Notes under the pieces: generated by a model | Databases searched by the model: none | What the model saw: only the letters and a program-made list of their open reading frames with translations | What the model was told of the DNA's origin: nothing | In this document: positions 7,369 through 15,830 of the stretch, piece after piece | How the letters are laid out: each line of letters starts with the position of its first letter | How positions within the stretch are numbered: the first letter of the stretch is position 1 | Made by a program: the position numbers and the translations under genes | Assembly (NCBI RefSeq): GCF_006346315.1 | Contig: NZ_VDMR01000002.1 | Span: 372,001-436,000, forward strand | Source: Nocardioides litoris | Lineage (GTDB): Bacteria; Actinomycetota; Actinomycetes; Propionibacteriales; Nocardioidaceae | Direction: 5' to 3' | DNA: 64,000 nucleotides

Positions 7369-8826
7369 TCACTGCAGCACCGCCTCCATCACGGCCTTGG
7401 CGATCGGCCCGCCGAGGGCACCGCCGGCGATCTCCCGGCCGGGGGCCTCCTGGATCATCACCGCCACCGCGACCTGGGGGTCGTCGGCCGGTGCGAACGA
7501 GACGAACCAGCCGTACGGCGGCTCGCCCGGCACCCCGCGCTGCGCGGTGCCGGTCTTGCCGGCGACCCGGACGTCCTGGATCTGCGCCGGCTCGGCCGTG
7601 CCCTCGTCGACGGTGGAGACCATGGCCTCGGTGATCGCGTCGGCGGTGCTCTGCGAGACCGCCTGGCTGAGCTCCTCGGGGTCGGTCTGCTGGGCGTCGA
7701 AGTCGGCCGACTGGACCTCGTTGACCAGGTAGGGCCGCATGACGACGCCGTCGTTGGCGATGCCGGCGGCGACCATGGCCATCTGCAGGGGCGTGGCCTG
7801 GACGTCGTACTGGCCGATGCCGGACTGCCCGGTCTGCGGCGGGTTCATCTCGGTCGGGAACACCGAGCGGGCCTGGTTGGGCAGGTCGTCGAGGTAGTCG
7901 CTGTTGAACCCGAACTTCTCGGCCTGGCGCAGCATCGCCTCGGCGCCGACGTTGACGGCCAGCTTGGCGAAGGTCGTGTTGCACGACTGCTCCATGGCCA
8001 GGCGCAGGGTCAGCGGGTCGGGGCAGTAGCGACCCTCGTTGTCGATCTCACCGGAGTCGCCGCTGGTCTGCGGCAGCTGGTAGGTGTTGCCGCCCGGCAC
8101 CTGGGCGTCGGCGCCCTGGTACTGGCCCGACTCCAGCGCGGCGGCCGCGGTGACCAGCTTGAAGGTCGAGCCGGGGAAGAGCCGGGTCTGGATGGCCCGG
8201 TTGACCAGCGGCTGGCGCTCGTCGTCCTCGAGCCGCTGGAAGGTCTCGTCGCGAGCGGCGAAGTCGTGCGTCGAGAGCTTGTTGGGGTCGTACGTCGGCG
8301 CCGAGACCATCGCCAGGATCTTGCCGGTCCCGGGCTCGAGGGCCACCACGGCGCCCTCGACGCCGTCGGTGAGCCCGGTGAGGCCGTCGTAGGCGGCCTG
8401 CTGGGCGTCGGGGTCGAGGGTCAGCTGGACCGACCCGCCCCGCGGCGCCTTGTTGGACAGCAGGTCGACCAGGCTGCCGATGAACAGCCGCGGGTCCTCG
8501 CCCGAGAGCACCTCGTTCTGGGACCGCTCGATGCCGCTGCTGGAGCCGAAGGAGAAGTAGCCGGTGACGGGGGCGTAGAGCAGCGGGCGCTCGTAGGTGC
8601 GCAGGTACTGGTACTCGTCGTCGACCGGCTCGGACTCCGCGATCGGGGTGCGCCCGACCAGGATCGGGCCGCGGGCGCTGGAGTAGGCGGCCTCGCTGAC
8701 CCGGCGGTTCTCGGGCCGGTCGTCGAGGCTTTGCGCGGACCAGAACTGCAGGTAGGTCGCGTTGAGCATGAGGGCCAGGAACAGGAACAGGCAGAAGATC
8801 GCGACGCTGCGGATCGGCTTGTTCAC
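7369..8826 (-). CDS. pbpA: Penicillin-binding protein 2 (PbpA), transpeptidase
   Basis: This is a 485-residue class B PBP with an N-terminal membrane anchor (about 7-27). The transpeptidase motifs are complete: Ser220-TF-Lys223, SCN at 281-283 and KTG at 424-426. It crosslinks peptidoglycan together with RodA, encoded directly upstream in the same operon; length and motifs are normal for the actinobacterial PbpA group. The start is GTG (MNKPIRSVAI). The 55-bp gap to rodA contains an AGGAGGTG-type ribosome site. Phospho-regulation by PknA/PknB is known for relatives and is only inferred here. Confidence 0.95.
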   Translation of the reverse strand: MNKPIRSVAIFCLFLFLALMLNATYLQFWSAQSLDDRPENRRVSEAAYSSARGPILVGRTPIAESEPVDDEYQYLRTYERPLLYAPVTGYFSFGSSSGIERSQNEVLSGEDPRLFIGSLVDLLSNKAPRGGSVQLTLDPDAQQAAYDGLTGLTDGVEGAVVALEPGTGKILAMVSAPTYDPNKLSTHDFAARDETFQRLEDDERQPLVNRAIQTRLFPGSTFKLVTAAAALESGQYQGADAQVPGGNTYQLPQTSGDSGEIDNEGRYCPDPLTLRLAMEQSCNTTFAKLAVNVGAEAMLRQAEKFGFNSDYLDDLPNQARSVFPTEMNPPQTGQSGIGQYDVQATPLQMAMVAAGIANDGVVMRPYLVNEVQSADFDAQQTDPEELSQAVSQSTADAITEAMVSTVDEGTAEPAQIQDVRVAGKTGTAQRGVPGEPPYGWFVSFAPADDPQVAVAVMIQEAPGREIAGGALGGPIAKAVMEAVLQ

Positions 8827-8881
8827 GCGGTGGCACCTCCTGGCGGGGCTCGGTGTGGTCGGCGGGTCGGACGAGCAGGTC

Positions 8882-10294
8882 TCACAGCTTGATCACCTGG
8901 GTCGACTCCTCGGCCTCCTGCTCCTCGTCGACCTTCACCAGCACCGGCGCGGGGCGCCGGGCCTGGTCGGAGATGCGCAGCAGCAGCGCGACGACGACCC
9001 AGCTCGCCACGAGCGAGGACCCGCCGTAGGACAGGAACGACGTCGTCAGGCCGGTCAGCGGGATGAGGCGGGTGACGCCGCCGATGACCACGAACAGCTG
9101 CAGCGCGAAGACGCTGGCCAGCCCGACGGCCATCAGCTTGCCGAAGTTGTCGCGCGAGATCACCGCGGTGCGCAGCGCGCGCTCGACCACCACGCCGTAC
9201 ATCAGGAGCACCGCGAGGACCCCGGTCAGGCCGAGCTCCTCGCCGATGGCGGCCATGATGAAGTCGGACTCGGCGTAGGGGATGCGGGTCGGGTCGCCCT
9301 CGCCGAAGCCGCGCCCGATCAGGCCGCCCCAGCCCATGCCGAACATGCCCTCGACGAGCTGGTAGCTGTTCTGGCCCGGGGGACCGTCGTAGTAGTCGAA
9401 GGGGTGCAGCCAGGTGTCGACGCGGGTGCGCACGTGCCCGAACATCCGGTAGGCCAGGGCCGCGCCGCCCGCGAACAGCAGGCCGCCGACGACCAACCAC
9501 CCCGGCCGCTCGGTGGCGACGTACAGCATGACGAGGAAGAGGCCGAAGAACAGCAGGCTGGAGCCGAGGTCGCGCTGGAAGACCAGGATGCCCAGGCTGA
9601 TCAGCCACATGGCCATGATCGGGCCGAGGTCGCGGCCGCGCGGCAGGTCGACGAGCAGCAGCCGGCGCCCGGCCAGGGCCAGGGCGTCGCGGTGCTGGAC
9701 GAGGTAGCCCGCGAAGGCGACCACCAGCATCACCTTGGCCACCTCGCCCGGCTGGAAGCTGAACGGGCCGAGGCGGATCCAGATGCGGGCCCCGTTGATG
9801 GTCGTGCCGAGACCCGGGACCAGCGGGAGGAGCAGCAGCACGATGGCGCCCAGGCCCGAGGTGTAGGTGAAGCGGCTCAGCGTGCGGTGGTCGCGCAGCA
9901 CGACGAGCACGACCGCGAACAGCACCACGCCCAGGGTCATCCAGGTCAGCTGCTGGCGGGCGAACGTGGTGTCGTCGGTCAGGTCGAGGCGGTGGATGAC
10001 CGCGAGGCCCAGGCCGTTGAGGGCGACCACCACGGGCAGCAGCACCGGGTCGGCGTACGGCGCCACGAACCGCACCACGACGTGGGCGCCGGCCATGAGG
10101 GCGGCCAGCCAGCCGCCGTACCCGACGATGTCGGCCGGCACCTGGCCCTCGACGCCGAGGCCGACGGCGGCGTACCCGCCCACGCCGACGGCGAGGGCGA
10201 TGACGAGCAGGAACAGCTCGGCGCCACGGCGGCGGCGGTGCACGAAGCCCATCAGGGCGGACTGGGGCGCGGCGGCGCCCGGGGTGGTCGTCAC
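8882..10294 (-). CDS. rodA: SEDS peptidoglycan polymerase RodA
   Basis: This is a 470-residue integral membrane protein of the FtsW/RodA/SpoVE family with about ten to twelve spans. Typical SEDS stretches are visible, including INGARIWIRLGPFSFQPGEVAK, QRDLGSSLLFFG and the C-terminal GLTTSFLSYGGSSLVA. It polymerises glycan strands from lipid II, paired with the PBP2 encoded downstream. The GTG start lies 9 bp after the pstP stop, so the genes are co-transcribed. Confidence 0.96.
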   Translation of the reverse strand: MTTTPGAAAPQSALMGFVHRRRRGAELFLLVIALAVGVGGYAAVGLGVEGQVPADIVGYGGWLAALMAGAHVVVRFVAPYADPVLLPVVVALNGLGLAVIHRLDLTDDTTFARQQLTWMTLGVVLFAVVLVVLRDHRTLSRFTYTSGLGAIVLLLLPLVPGLGTTINGARIWIRLGPFSFQPGEVAKVMLVVAFAGYLVQHRDALALAGRRLLLVDLPRGRDLGPIMAMWLISLGILVFQRDLGSSLLFFGLFLVMLYVATERPGWLVVGGLLFAGGAALAYRMFGHVRTRVDTWLHPFDYYDGPPGQNSYQLVEGMFGMGWGGLIGRGFGEGDPTRIPYAESDFIMAAIGEELGLTGVLAVLLMYGVVVERALRTAVISRDNFGKLMAVGLASVFALQLFVVIGGVTRLIPLTGLTTSFLSYGGSSLVASWVVVALLLRISDQARRPAPVLVKVDEEQEAEESTQVIKL

Positions 10295-10303
10295 GGGGCC
10301 TCC

Positions 10304-11878
10304 TCAGCCGGTCTCGGTGCCCGCTCCGGGCGCGACGGGGTCGTCGGTGGCGAAACCGTCGCCGGCGGTGCCGGCGACCCGCTTGGTCGCCAGCTCCTCG
10401 ACGCGGTCGCGGGCCTCGGCCAGGCCGTCGACGGGGATGCCGTCCTGCACCAGGTCGCGGTCGTACTCCTCGAGGTCGTCGACGCTGATCGTGGTGACCA
10501 CGACGACCTCGGACAGGTCGAGGCCGGGCAGGGAGGCGTCGAGGCCGCGGTTGATGACCACGACGCCGTCGGCCTCGCCGATGTAGTACTGCCGCTGGAC
10601 GTAGGACCAGGCGGCGGCCGCGCCGATCCAGAGCAGGCCGAGCACGATGAGCACCACCATCGCGCGGCGCAGCCAGGTGTAGCGCGGCCGGGCCCGGGGG
10701 GCGTAGCGGGCGGCCTCGGGGTCGACCGGCACCAGCGGGTCGGAGGCCACCGCGAACGGCAGCTCGTCGGGGATCTCGGCCTCGATCGGCTCGAGCTCGC
10801 CCGTGTCACCGGAGCGGTGGCCACGGAACAGGCCGCGGGGGCTCTTGCGCTTGAGCTCGGCGGCCGCGCCGACGAGCATCGGCTCGAGCTCGGCGTACGC
10901 CGGGTCGGCGGCGGCCGCGTCGGCGGTGACGACGTCGGCGACGATGCAGGTGACGTTGTCGGAGCTGCCGGCCTCGAGGCTGGCCCGCACCAGCTCCACG
11001 GCGGCGAAGTCGGGCGAGCCCATCGAGAGGATGTCGGCGAGCCGCCCGTCGTCGAGGACGCCGCAGGCCCCGTCGCTGCACAGCAGCAGCCGGTCGCCGG
11101 CCACCAGCTCGATGGTGGACAGGTCGGGCTCGGCCTCGTGGACGCCGTCGAGGGCCTTGAGGATGAGGTTGCGGTGGGGGTGGGTGCGGGCCTCGGCCTC
11201 GGTGATGCGGCCCTCGTCGATGAGGCTCTGCACGAACGTGTGGTCGGTGGTGAGCTGGCTGATCTCGTTGTCGCGGAACAGGTAGGCCCGGCTGTCGCCG
11301 ACGTGGCCGATCCCGAGCCGGCGGCCGTCGAACGCCGCGACCGTGGCCGTGGTCGAGGTGCCGTTGATCGCCGGGTCGGCGTCGACGAGGCGACCGATCT
11401 GCTCGTGGGCGGCGTGCAGCGCCGAGGCGACCCGGTCGAGGATCGCCGGCTCCGGCCCGCTGCCCGGGGCGGGCGCGGTGGCGTCGACCGCACGACCGCG
11501 GGGGTTGGTGGCGTCGAGGGCGACCTCACGGGTCGGCTCGACGCCGGCGGCGCCCGCAGTGGCGGCAGTCCCGGTCGACTCGGTGTCGTTGAGGTCGGCC
11601 GCGGTGGCGGGCGGGGCCGTGGTGGCGGCGCCGGCGGGCTCGGGGGGCGCGGCGTCGAGGGAGCGCAGCTCGGAGACCGCGGTGGAGGAGGCGATGTCGC
11701 CGCGGGCCGCCCCGCCGACGCCGTCGCACACGGTGAGCAGCCACGGGCCGGCGTACCCGGAGTCCTGGTTGTCCTTGCGGACCCGGCCCACGTCGGAGAT
11801 GGCGGAGTAGAACAGCCGCAGCCCGGCGGAGGTGGCCGGCGCCGAGGTGGCCATCGTCGGCGTGCGGTCGGCCGTCAC
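10304..11878 (-). CDS. pstP: PP2C-type Ser/Thr protein phosphatase (PstP)
   Basis: The 524-residue membrane phosphatase reverses PknA/PknB signalling. Metal-binding PP2C motifs are present: DVGRVRKDNQDS, VCDGVGG, GHVGDSRAYL, LTTDHTFVQSL, LLLCSDG and SSDNVTCIV. One span lies near 390-412, then an extracytoplasmic tail of about 110 residues. An Ala/Thr/Pro-rich insert of roughly 70 residues separates the VCDGVGG block from the next helix, where mycobacterial PstP has no such stretch. The GTG start (VTADRTPT) overlaps the fhaB stop as GTGA. Downstream ATG codons are also possible starts. Confidence 0.94.
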   Translation of the reverse strand: MTADRTPTMATSAPATSAGLRLFYSAISDVGRVRKDNQDSGYAGPWLLTVCDGVGGAARGDIASSTAVSELRSLDAAPPEPAGAATTAPPATAADLNDTESTGTAATAGAAGVEPTREVALDATNPRGRAVDATAPAPGSGPEPAILDRVASALHAAHEQIGRLVDADPAINGTSTTATVAAFDGRRLGIGHVGDSRAYLFRDNEISQLTTDHTFVQSLIDEGRITEAEARTHPHRNLILKALDGVHEAEPDLSTIELVAGDRLLLCSDGACGVLDDGRLADILSMGSPDFAAVELVRASLEAGSSDNVTCIVADVVTADAAAADPAYAELEPMLVGAAAELKRKSPRGLFRGHRSGDTGELEPIEAEIPDELPFAVASDPLVPVDPEAARYAPRARPRYTWLRRAMVVLIVLGLLWIGAAAAWSYVQRQYYIGEADGVVVINRGLDASLPGLDLSEVVVVTTISVDDLEEYDRDLVQDGIPVDGLAEARDRVEELATKRVAGTAGDGFATDDPVAPGAGTETG

Positions 11879-12351
11879 TTCTGCAGCTCCAGCACGGTCT
11901 TGCCGATGCGGACCTGGGTGCCCATCGTGATCGTGGTCGGCTGGGTGATGCGGACGTTGCCGATGTAGGTGCCGTTGGTGGAGCCGAGGTCCTCGACGAA
12001 CCACTGGTCGCCGCTGGCCGCGATGCGGGCGTGGCGAGTGGAGGCGTAGTCGTCGTCGAGGCGGATCGCGGCGTCGCTGCCGCGGCCGATGAGGATCGGG
12101 GCCTGGTCGAGCGCGGCCGTCGCGCCCGTGCTGCTGCCCTGGGTCACCACGACCCGGGTCGGCACCCCGCGCCGCTTGGACGCCTTCTGCTTGGGCTGGC
12201 GGCTCGGCGCCGGGCCGGGCACGGCGCGCTGCGCCTCGGGCACCCGCGCCCCGAACATGTCGGAGCGGATGACCGAGATCGCGGCCAGGACGAAGATCCA
12301 TAGGATCGCCAGGTAGGCGATGCGGATCAGGAAGAAGGTCAGCTCAGACAC
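11875..12351 (-). CDS. fhaB: FHA domain protein FhaB (FipA)
   Basis: This 158-residue protein has an N-terminal membrane anchor (FFLIRIAYLAILWIFVLAAI), a basic Lys/Arg linker and a C-terminal FHA domain. The phosphothreonine-binding residues are visible in LIGRGSDAAI, STRHARI and LGSTNGTYI. In mycobacteria FhaB (FipA) is a PknA substrate that links to FtsZ/FtsQ. It begins with GTG 8 bp inside the fhaA reading frame and ends overlapping pstP, so translation is tightly coupled. Confidence 0.94.
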   Translation of the reverse strand: MSELTFFLIRIAYLAILWIFVLAAISVIRSDMFGARVPEAQRAVPGPAPSRQPKQKASKRRGVPTRVVVTQGSSTGATAALDQAPILIGRGSDAAIRLDDDYASTRHARIAASGDQWFVEDLGSTNGTYIGNVRITQPTTITMGTQVRIGKTVLELQK

Positions 12352-13090
12352 CGGTGGCCTCCTGGGCGCCCGACCCGTGCAGGTCGTCGCGCACGATGTG
12401 CACGGTCATGGTGGTGGTGCCGACCCGGACCTGCGAGCCCTCGCGCAGCACCGCCCGCGGCACCTTGCGGCCGTCGACGGCGATGCCGTTGGTCGACCCG
12501 AGGTCGTGCACCTCGACGACGGGGTCCTCGCCCTCGCGGCCCGCGGTCACCATGAACTCCAGGTGGCGGCGGCTGATGCCGGGGTCGTTGATGCGCAGGT
12601 CGGCGTCGGTGCCGCGGCCCACGACGAGGCCCGGCGGCGGCAGCGGGTGGTGGCTGCCGTTGACCTCGATCATCGCCACCGCCCGGCGTACCTGGGTGTG
12701 GGTGGCGGTGCCGACGACCTTGGCCTCGGCGCGGCTGCGGATGCGGAAGCGGCCGGTGGTGAGGTCGTCGGTGGCCTCGAGGGCGATCCGCACCGGGCCG
12801 GGGAAGACGTAGCCCTGGGTGCGGGCGTGCTCCTGCACCTGGTCGGACAGCTCGCGCACCAGCGTCGAGTCGTACGGCGCCAGCCGGTCCAGGTCGGTGC
12901 CCGAGAGCTCGACGTGGAAGCTGTTGGGCACCAGCCGGCGCTCGCGCGAGAGCACCTGGGCGTTGTTGTCGACCTCGCGCTCGAGGGCGGCGGCGATCTC
13001 CACCGGCTGCACGGCACTGCGGAACGTCTTGGCGAAGGCGCCGGAGATCATCGACTCGAGGCGCCGCTCGAAGCGCTGCAACCCGCCCAT
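12344..13090 (-). CDS. fhaA: FHA domain protein FhaA (DUF3662-FHA)
   Basis: The product has 248 residues starting at MGGLQRFERRLE. Residues 1-125 are the DUF3662 (FhaA N-terminal) domain, with AFAKTFRSAVQPVEIAAAL and VPNSFHVELS. Residues of about 160-248 are an FHA domain: VVGRGTDADLRI, SRRHLEF and LGSTNGI. FhaA recognises phosphothreonine on PknA/PknB-phosphorylated partners and binds the pseudokinase domain of MviN in mycobacteria. It is the first gene of the seven-gene operon running to pknB; the mycobacterial-type long linker between domains is much shorter here. Confidence 0.95.
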   Translation of the reverse strand: MGGLQRFERRLESMISGAFAKTFRSAVQPVEIAAALEREVDNNAQVLSRERRLVPNSFHVELSGTDLDRLAPYDSTLVRELSDQVQEHARTQGYVFPGPVRIALEATDDLTTGRFRIRSRAEAKVVGTATHTQVRRAVAMIEVNGSHHPLPPPGLVVGRGTDADLRINDPGISRRHLEFMVTAGREGEDPVVEVHDLGSTNGIAVDGRKVPRAVLREGSQVRVGTTTMTVHIVRDDLHGSGAQEATGV

Positions 13091-13225
13091 CGTGCGCACC
13101 TCCTCGTCCTCGGCTGGGTGGCACCGGGTCGGCGCCGCTCGTCTTGGTCCTGCGGTGTGGTCTGGCTGGGTCGTGCGTGGGTGAAGGCATGGCGACCGCC
13201 GGTCGGTCGACCGGAGGTTCGCTCG

Positions 13226-13231
13226 ATCGTA
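13226..13231 (-). promoter_or_regulatory. Possible -10 box of the fhaA-pknB operon
   Basis: TACGAT (minus strand) lies about 135 nt before the fhaA start inside a 281-bp gene-free stretch (13091-13371). No convincing -35 at the right distance was found. The rest of the gap up to the tRNA promoter holds nothing else that can be named. Confidence 0.3.
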
Positions 13232-13329
13232 GCGATCCCCTCGGGGTGGGCCGCGCAACCCGCCCGCGGTCCTGACCACCTCGTGGCGTGGCCCACGCGC
13301 CCGGCGGTCCCGGTGGCGACCCACCGGTT

Positions 13330-13358
13330 TTGGCCCCGCCGACCCGCTGGGATAGTCT
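13330..13358 (+). promoter_or_regulatory. Promoter of tRNA-Leu
   Basis: A -35-like TTGGCC (13330-13335) is followed, after 17 bp, by TAGTCT (13353-13358), placed 13 nt before the mature tRNA 5' end. Spacing fits a housekeeping sigma promoter. Confidence 0.55.
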
Positions 13359-13371
13359 CCACGGGCTACTT

Positions 13372-13454
13372 GCGCGAGTGGCGGAACGGCAGACGCGCTG
13401 GCTTCAGGTGCCAGTGTCCGAAAGGGCGTGGGGGTTCAAATCCCCCCTCGCGCA
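13372..13454 (+). tRNA. tRNA-Leu(CAG)
   Basis: The cloverleaf is complete. Acceptor GCGCGAG (13372-13378) pairs with CTCGCGC (13447-13453), with discriminator A at 13454. The anticodon stem is CTGGC/GCCAG around the loop TTCAGGT, giving anticodon CAG. A long class II variable arm and the T loop GGTTCAAATCC are present. CCA is not encoded directly after the discriminator. A tRNA-Leu downstream of fhaA is a conserved actinobacterial arrangement. Confidence 0.97.
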
Positions 13455-13462
13455 CACCACCC

Positions 13463-13492
13463 GACAGCCCGGACCACACGGTCCGGGCTGTC
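13463..13492 (+). terminator. Hairpin terminator after tRNA-Leu
   Basis: A perfect 13-bp stem (GACAGCCCGGACC at 13463-13475 with its complement at 13480-13492) closes a 4-nt loop ACAC, 8 nt after the tRNA. No T-tract follows. The stem is strong enough to act as an intrinsic terminator of the GC-rich type. Confidence 0.8.
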
Positions 13493-13587
13493 GTGCGTCC
13501 GGGTCGCGGCGGGTGTCGGGCTCACGAGAACGCAGGACGCCACGGCCGTCGCCGACCTACGATCGCGCGGTAGATCGGAGACGTGAC

Positions 13588-15822
13588 GTGGATGACGTGC
13601 TCGCCGGCCGCTACCGACGCGAGCGCCCGCTCGGCTCGGGCGGCATGGGTGATGTCTGGCTGGCGACCGACCTCGACCTCGGTCGGCAGGTCGCGGTCAA
13701 GCGTCTCCGCACCGTCACCGGCGGACTGGCGGACGTCGAGATGGTCGAGCGCATGCTGCGCGAGGCGCGAGTCCTGGCCAGGCTCGACCACCGCTCCATC
13801 GTCACCCTCTACGACCTCGTCCGGGTGGATGGACAGCCGCACCTGATCATGCGGTACGTGGACGGCGAGTCGTTGGCCGAACGTGTGCAACGAACGGGCT
13901 GTCTGGACTGGACCGAGGTCGCCCGCACCACCGCCGACGTCGCCGACGCGCTGGCAGCCGCGCACCGGGCCGGCGTCCTGCACCGGGACGTCAAGCCGGG
14001 CAACATCATGATCGGCCGTGACGGTGCCGTCTTCCTGACTGACTTCGGCATCGCCCGCGCCCAGGGAGACACCGCCCTGACGCGTGCCGGTGACCTGGTG
14101 GGCACAGTGGCCTTCCTCCCGCCCGAGGTCGCCCGCGGCGAGGGCGCGACCCCGGCGAGCGACGTCTGGTCGCTCGCCGCGACGGCATACGCCGCCATCG
14201 AAGGGGACGCGCCCTTCGCCCTCGACTCACCGAGCCTCGCCAGCATCTTGGTGCGGCTGCTCAACGAAGAGGCGCCGGCTCCTCGGCGCGCCGGGCCCAT
14301 GACCGATCTGCTGGTCCGCATGCTCCGCAGCAACCCACAGGCTCGCCCGCAGGCGGGGGAGGTTGCCTACGAGCTGCGCGGTCTCCTGCGCGAGCCGGGA
14401 CGTCGATCGCTCGGGCCCTCCACCGCCGACACGACGATCAAGAAGTCGCTCGCGCCCCCCACCGTCGCTCCGGCGGCGCCGACGACCGTCCCGACCACCG
14501 TGCCGGCGTTCCAGACCGAGCCAGGCGCTCCACGACGTACGTCATCCCGCGTGATGGCGGGCGCCGTGGTCGCCGTGCTCCTCGCGATCGGCGGGGCCGT
14601 CGTCTTGGCGAGCGGGGGCGCGGACGCCCCGGAGGAGAGTGCTGCGCAGACAGCGATCGCGGCGCCAACGGAGGTCACGTCGGGCGGGCCAGCGGGCGCC
14701 CCGACCACGGAGGCGCCTCCAGCGGGGACCGGCCCTGACGGATCCAGTGGCCCCGTGGCCGGGGAGGCGACTCTCGACGTAGCGCTGTTCGGCGAGCCCA
14801 CCCGTCCGATCGTGTCGTCCGACGGTCGACGGACCTTCGTCCCGAACGAGGACGACGGTGTCTCGGACATCGCCGTGGTCGACAACCAGACCGGCGCTGT
14901 GCGCCGGATCTCCGTCTGCACCGACCCTGAAGAAGTCGTCGCGGGCACGACCGGATCCATCCTCTACGTGCAGTGCGCCGACTCCGTCGTCAAGCTCGAC
15001 ACCGACGGTGCCGGTTCGGTCATCGGACGACTGGCCCTGCCCAACGTCGGGCCGATGCGGTTGTCCGCCGACGGCGCCATCTTGTTCCTGCCGGTGAGCA
15101 GGGAGGTCGTCGCCGTCGACACCACGACGATGGTCGAGCTCGGTCGGGTCGAGGGCCCGGCCCAGACCCGCCTCGTCCACCTCCTGGACGGTGGGCGCCG
15201 CGCGGTGGTCCCGGACGGGGGATCGGACGCGTCCGGAACCGACGGGCGGTTGACCGTCCTCGACGTGAGTGACCCCGGACAGATGCGGCGGGTCGCCGAG
15301 GTCGAGCTCGGCGCCGACCCGACGGGTGTGCAGGTTCAGGCGGACGGGCTCTACGCCTACGTGACCACCACGTCCGGCCTCGTGACCGTCGACGTCGGCG
15401 ACGGGCGGGTGGTGAGCCGCGACAGCGTGCCGCCGCCGCGGTCGAACGGCTTGGTGCGGACCGATCCGGCCACGGGTGACCTGTGGTTGCCCCGGAGCAA
15501 CACCACGGTCACGGTCTACGAACGCGGCACTGGCGGCGGGGCCTTCATCGCGAGCACCATGACCCTGGGCGCGAGGACGGGCGCCGAGGTCGTGTTCGCG
15601 ACCGAGGCGGATGCACCCCGGACCGCCGTCGTCGCCGGTCGGGACCGGGTCGTCCTGGTCGACACCATGGAGCGGAAGGTACGAGACCGCTTGTCGCTCC
15701 CGTTCACGCCCCGGTACGTCGCGCTCGCGCCTGATGGCGGGACCGTGGTGGCCGTCAGTGGAGGTGTCCCGGCGGGATTTGGCGCGCCGCAGATCGCCAT
15801 CATCAGGCTCGACCGGCCCTGA
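13588..15822 (+). CDS. Membrane Ser/Thr kinase with beta-propeller-like ectodomain
   Basis: The 744-residue product starts at GTG (VDDVLAGRYRR) with GGAG 7 nt upstream. The kinase domain is at about 8-270: LGSGGMGDVW, Lys38 in QVAVKRL, HRDVKPGNIM with Asp134, and DFG at 152-154. A Thr/Pro/Ala-rich linker and one span (about 322-342) follow. The ectodomain of about 400 residues consists of repeated beta-strand units (SDIAVVDNQTGAV, LTVLDVSDPGQ, LYAYVTTTSGLVTVD, PRYVALAPDGGTVVAV) as in YVTN/WD-type propellers. It likely senses an extracellular ligand; no substrate can be named. It lies just downstream of the tRNA-Leu and uses slightly more A/T in third codon positions than the neighbouring operon. 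Confidence 0.9.
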   Translation: MDDVLAGRYRRERPLGSGGMGDVWLATDLDLGRQVAVKRLRTVTGGLADVEMVERMLREARVLARLDHRSIVTLYDLVRVDGQPHLIMRYVDGESLAERVQRTGCLDWTEVARTTADVADALAAAHRAGVLHRDVKPGNIMIGRDGAVFLTDFGIARAQGDTALTRAGDLVGTVAFLPPEVARGEGATPASDVWSLAATAYAAIEGDAPFALDSPSLASILVRLLNEEAPAPRRAGPMTDLLVRMLRSNPQARPQAGEVAYELRGLLREPGRRSLGPSTADTTIKKSLAPPTVAPAAPTTVPTTVPAFQTEPGAPRRTSSRVMAGAVVAVLLAIGGAVVLASGGADAPEESAAQTAIAAPTEVTSGGPAGAPTTEAPPAGTGPDGSSGPVAGEATLDVALFGEPTRPIVSSDGRRTFVPNEDDGVSDIAVVDNQTGAVRRISVCTDPEEVVAGTTGSILYVQCADSVVKLDTDGAGSVIGRLALPNVGPMRLSADGAILFLPVSREVVAVDTTTMVELGRVEGPAQTRLVHLLDGGRRAVVPDGGSDASGTDGRLTVLDVSDPGQMRRVAEVELGADPTGVQVQADGLYAYVTTTSGLVTVDVGDGRVVSRDSVPPPRSNGLVRTDPATGDLWLPRSNTTVTVYERGTGGGAFIASTMTLGARTGAEVVFATEADAPRTAVVAGRDRVVLVDTMERKVRDRLSLPFTPRYVALAPDGGTVVAVSGGVPAGFGAPQIAIIRLDRP

Positions 15823-15830
15823 GCCTGCTT

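Noticed and set aside
13372..13454. Integration of a phage or integrative element at tRNA-Leu
   Set aside because: No integrase, no repeat of the tRNA 3' end downstream and no phage genes were found. Only a simpler insertion hypothesis is kept.
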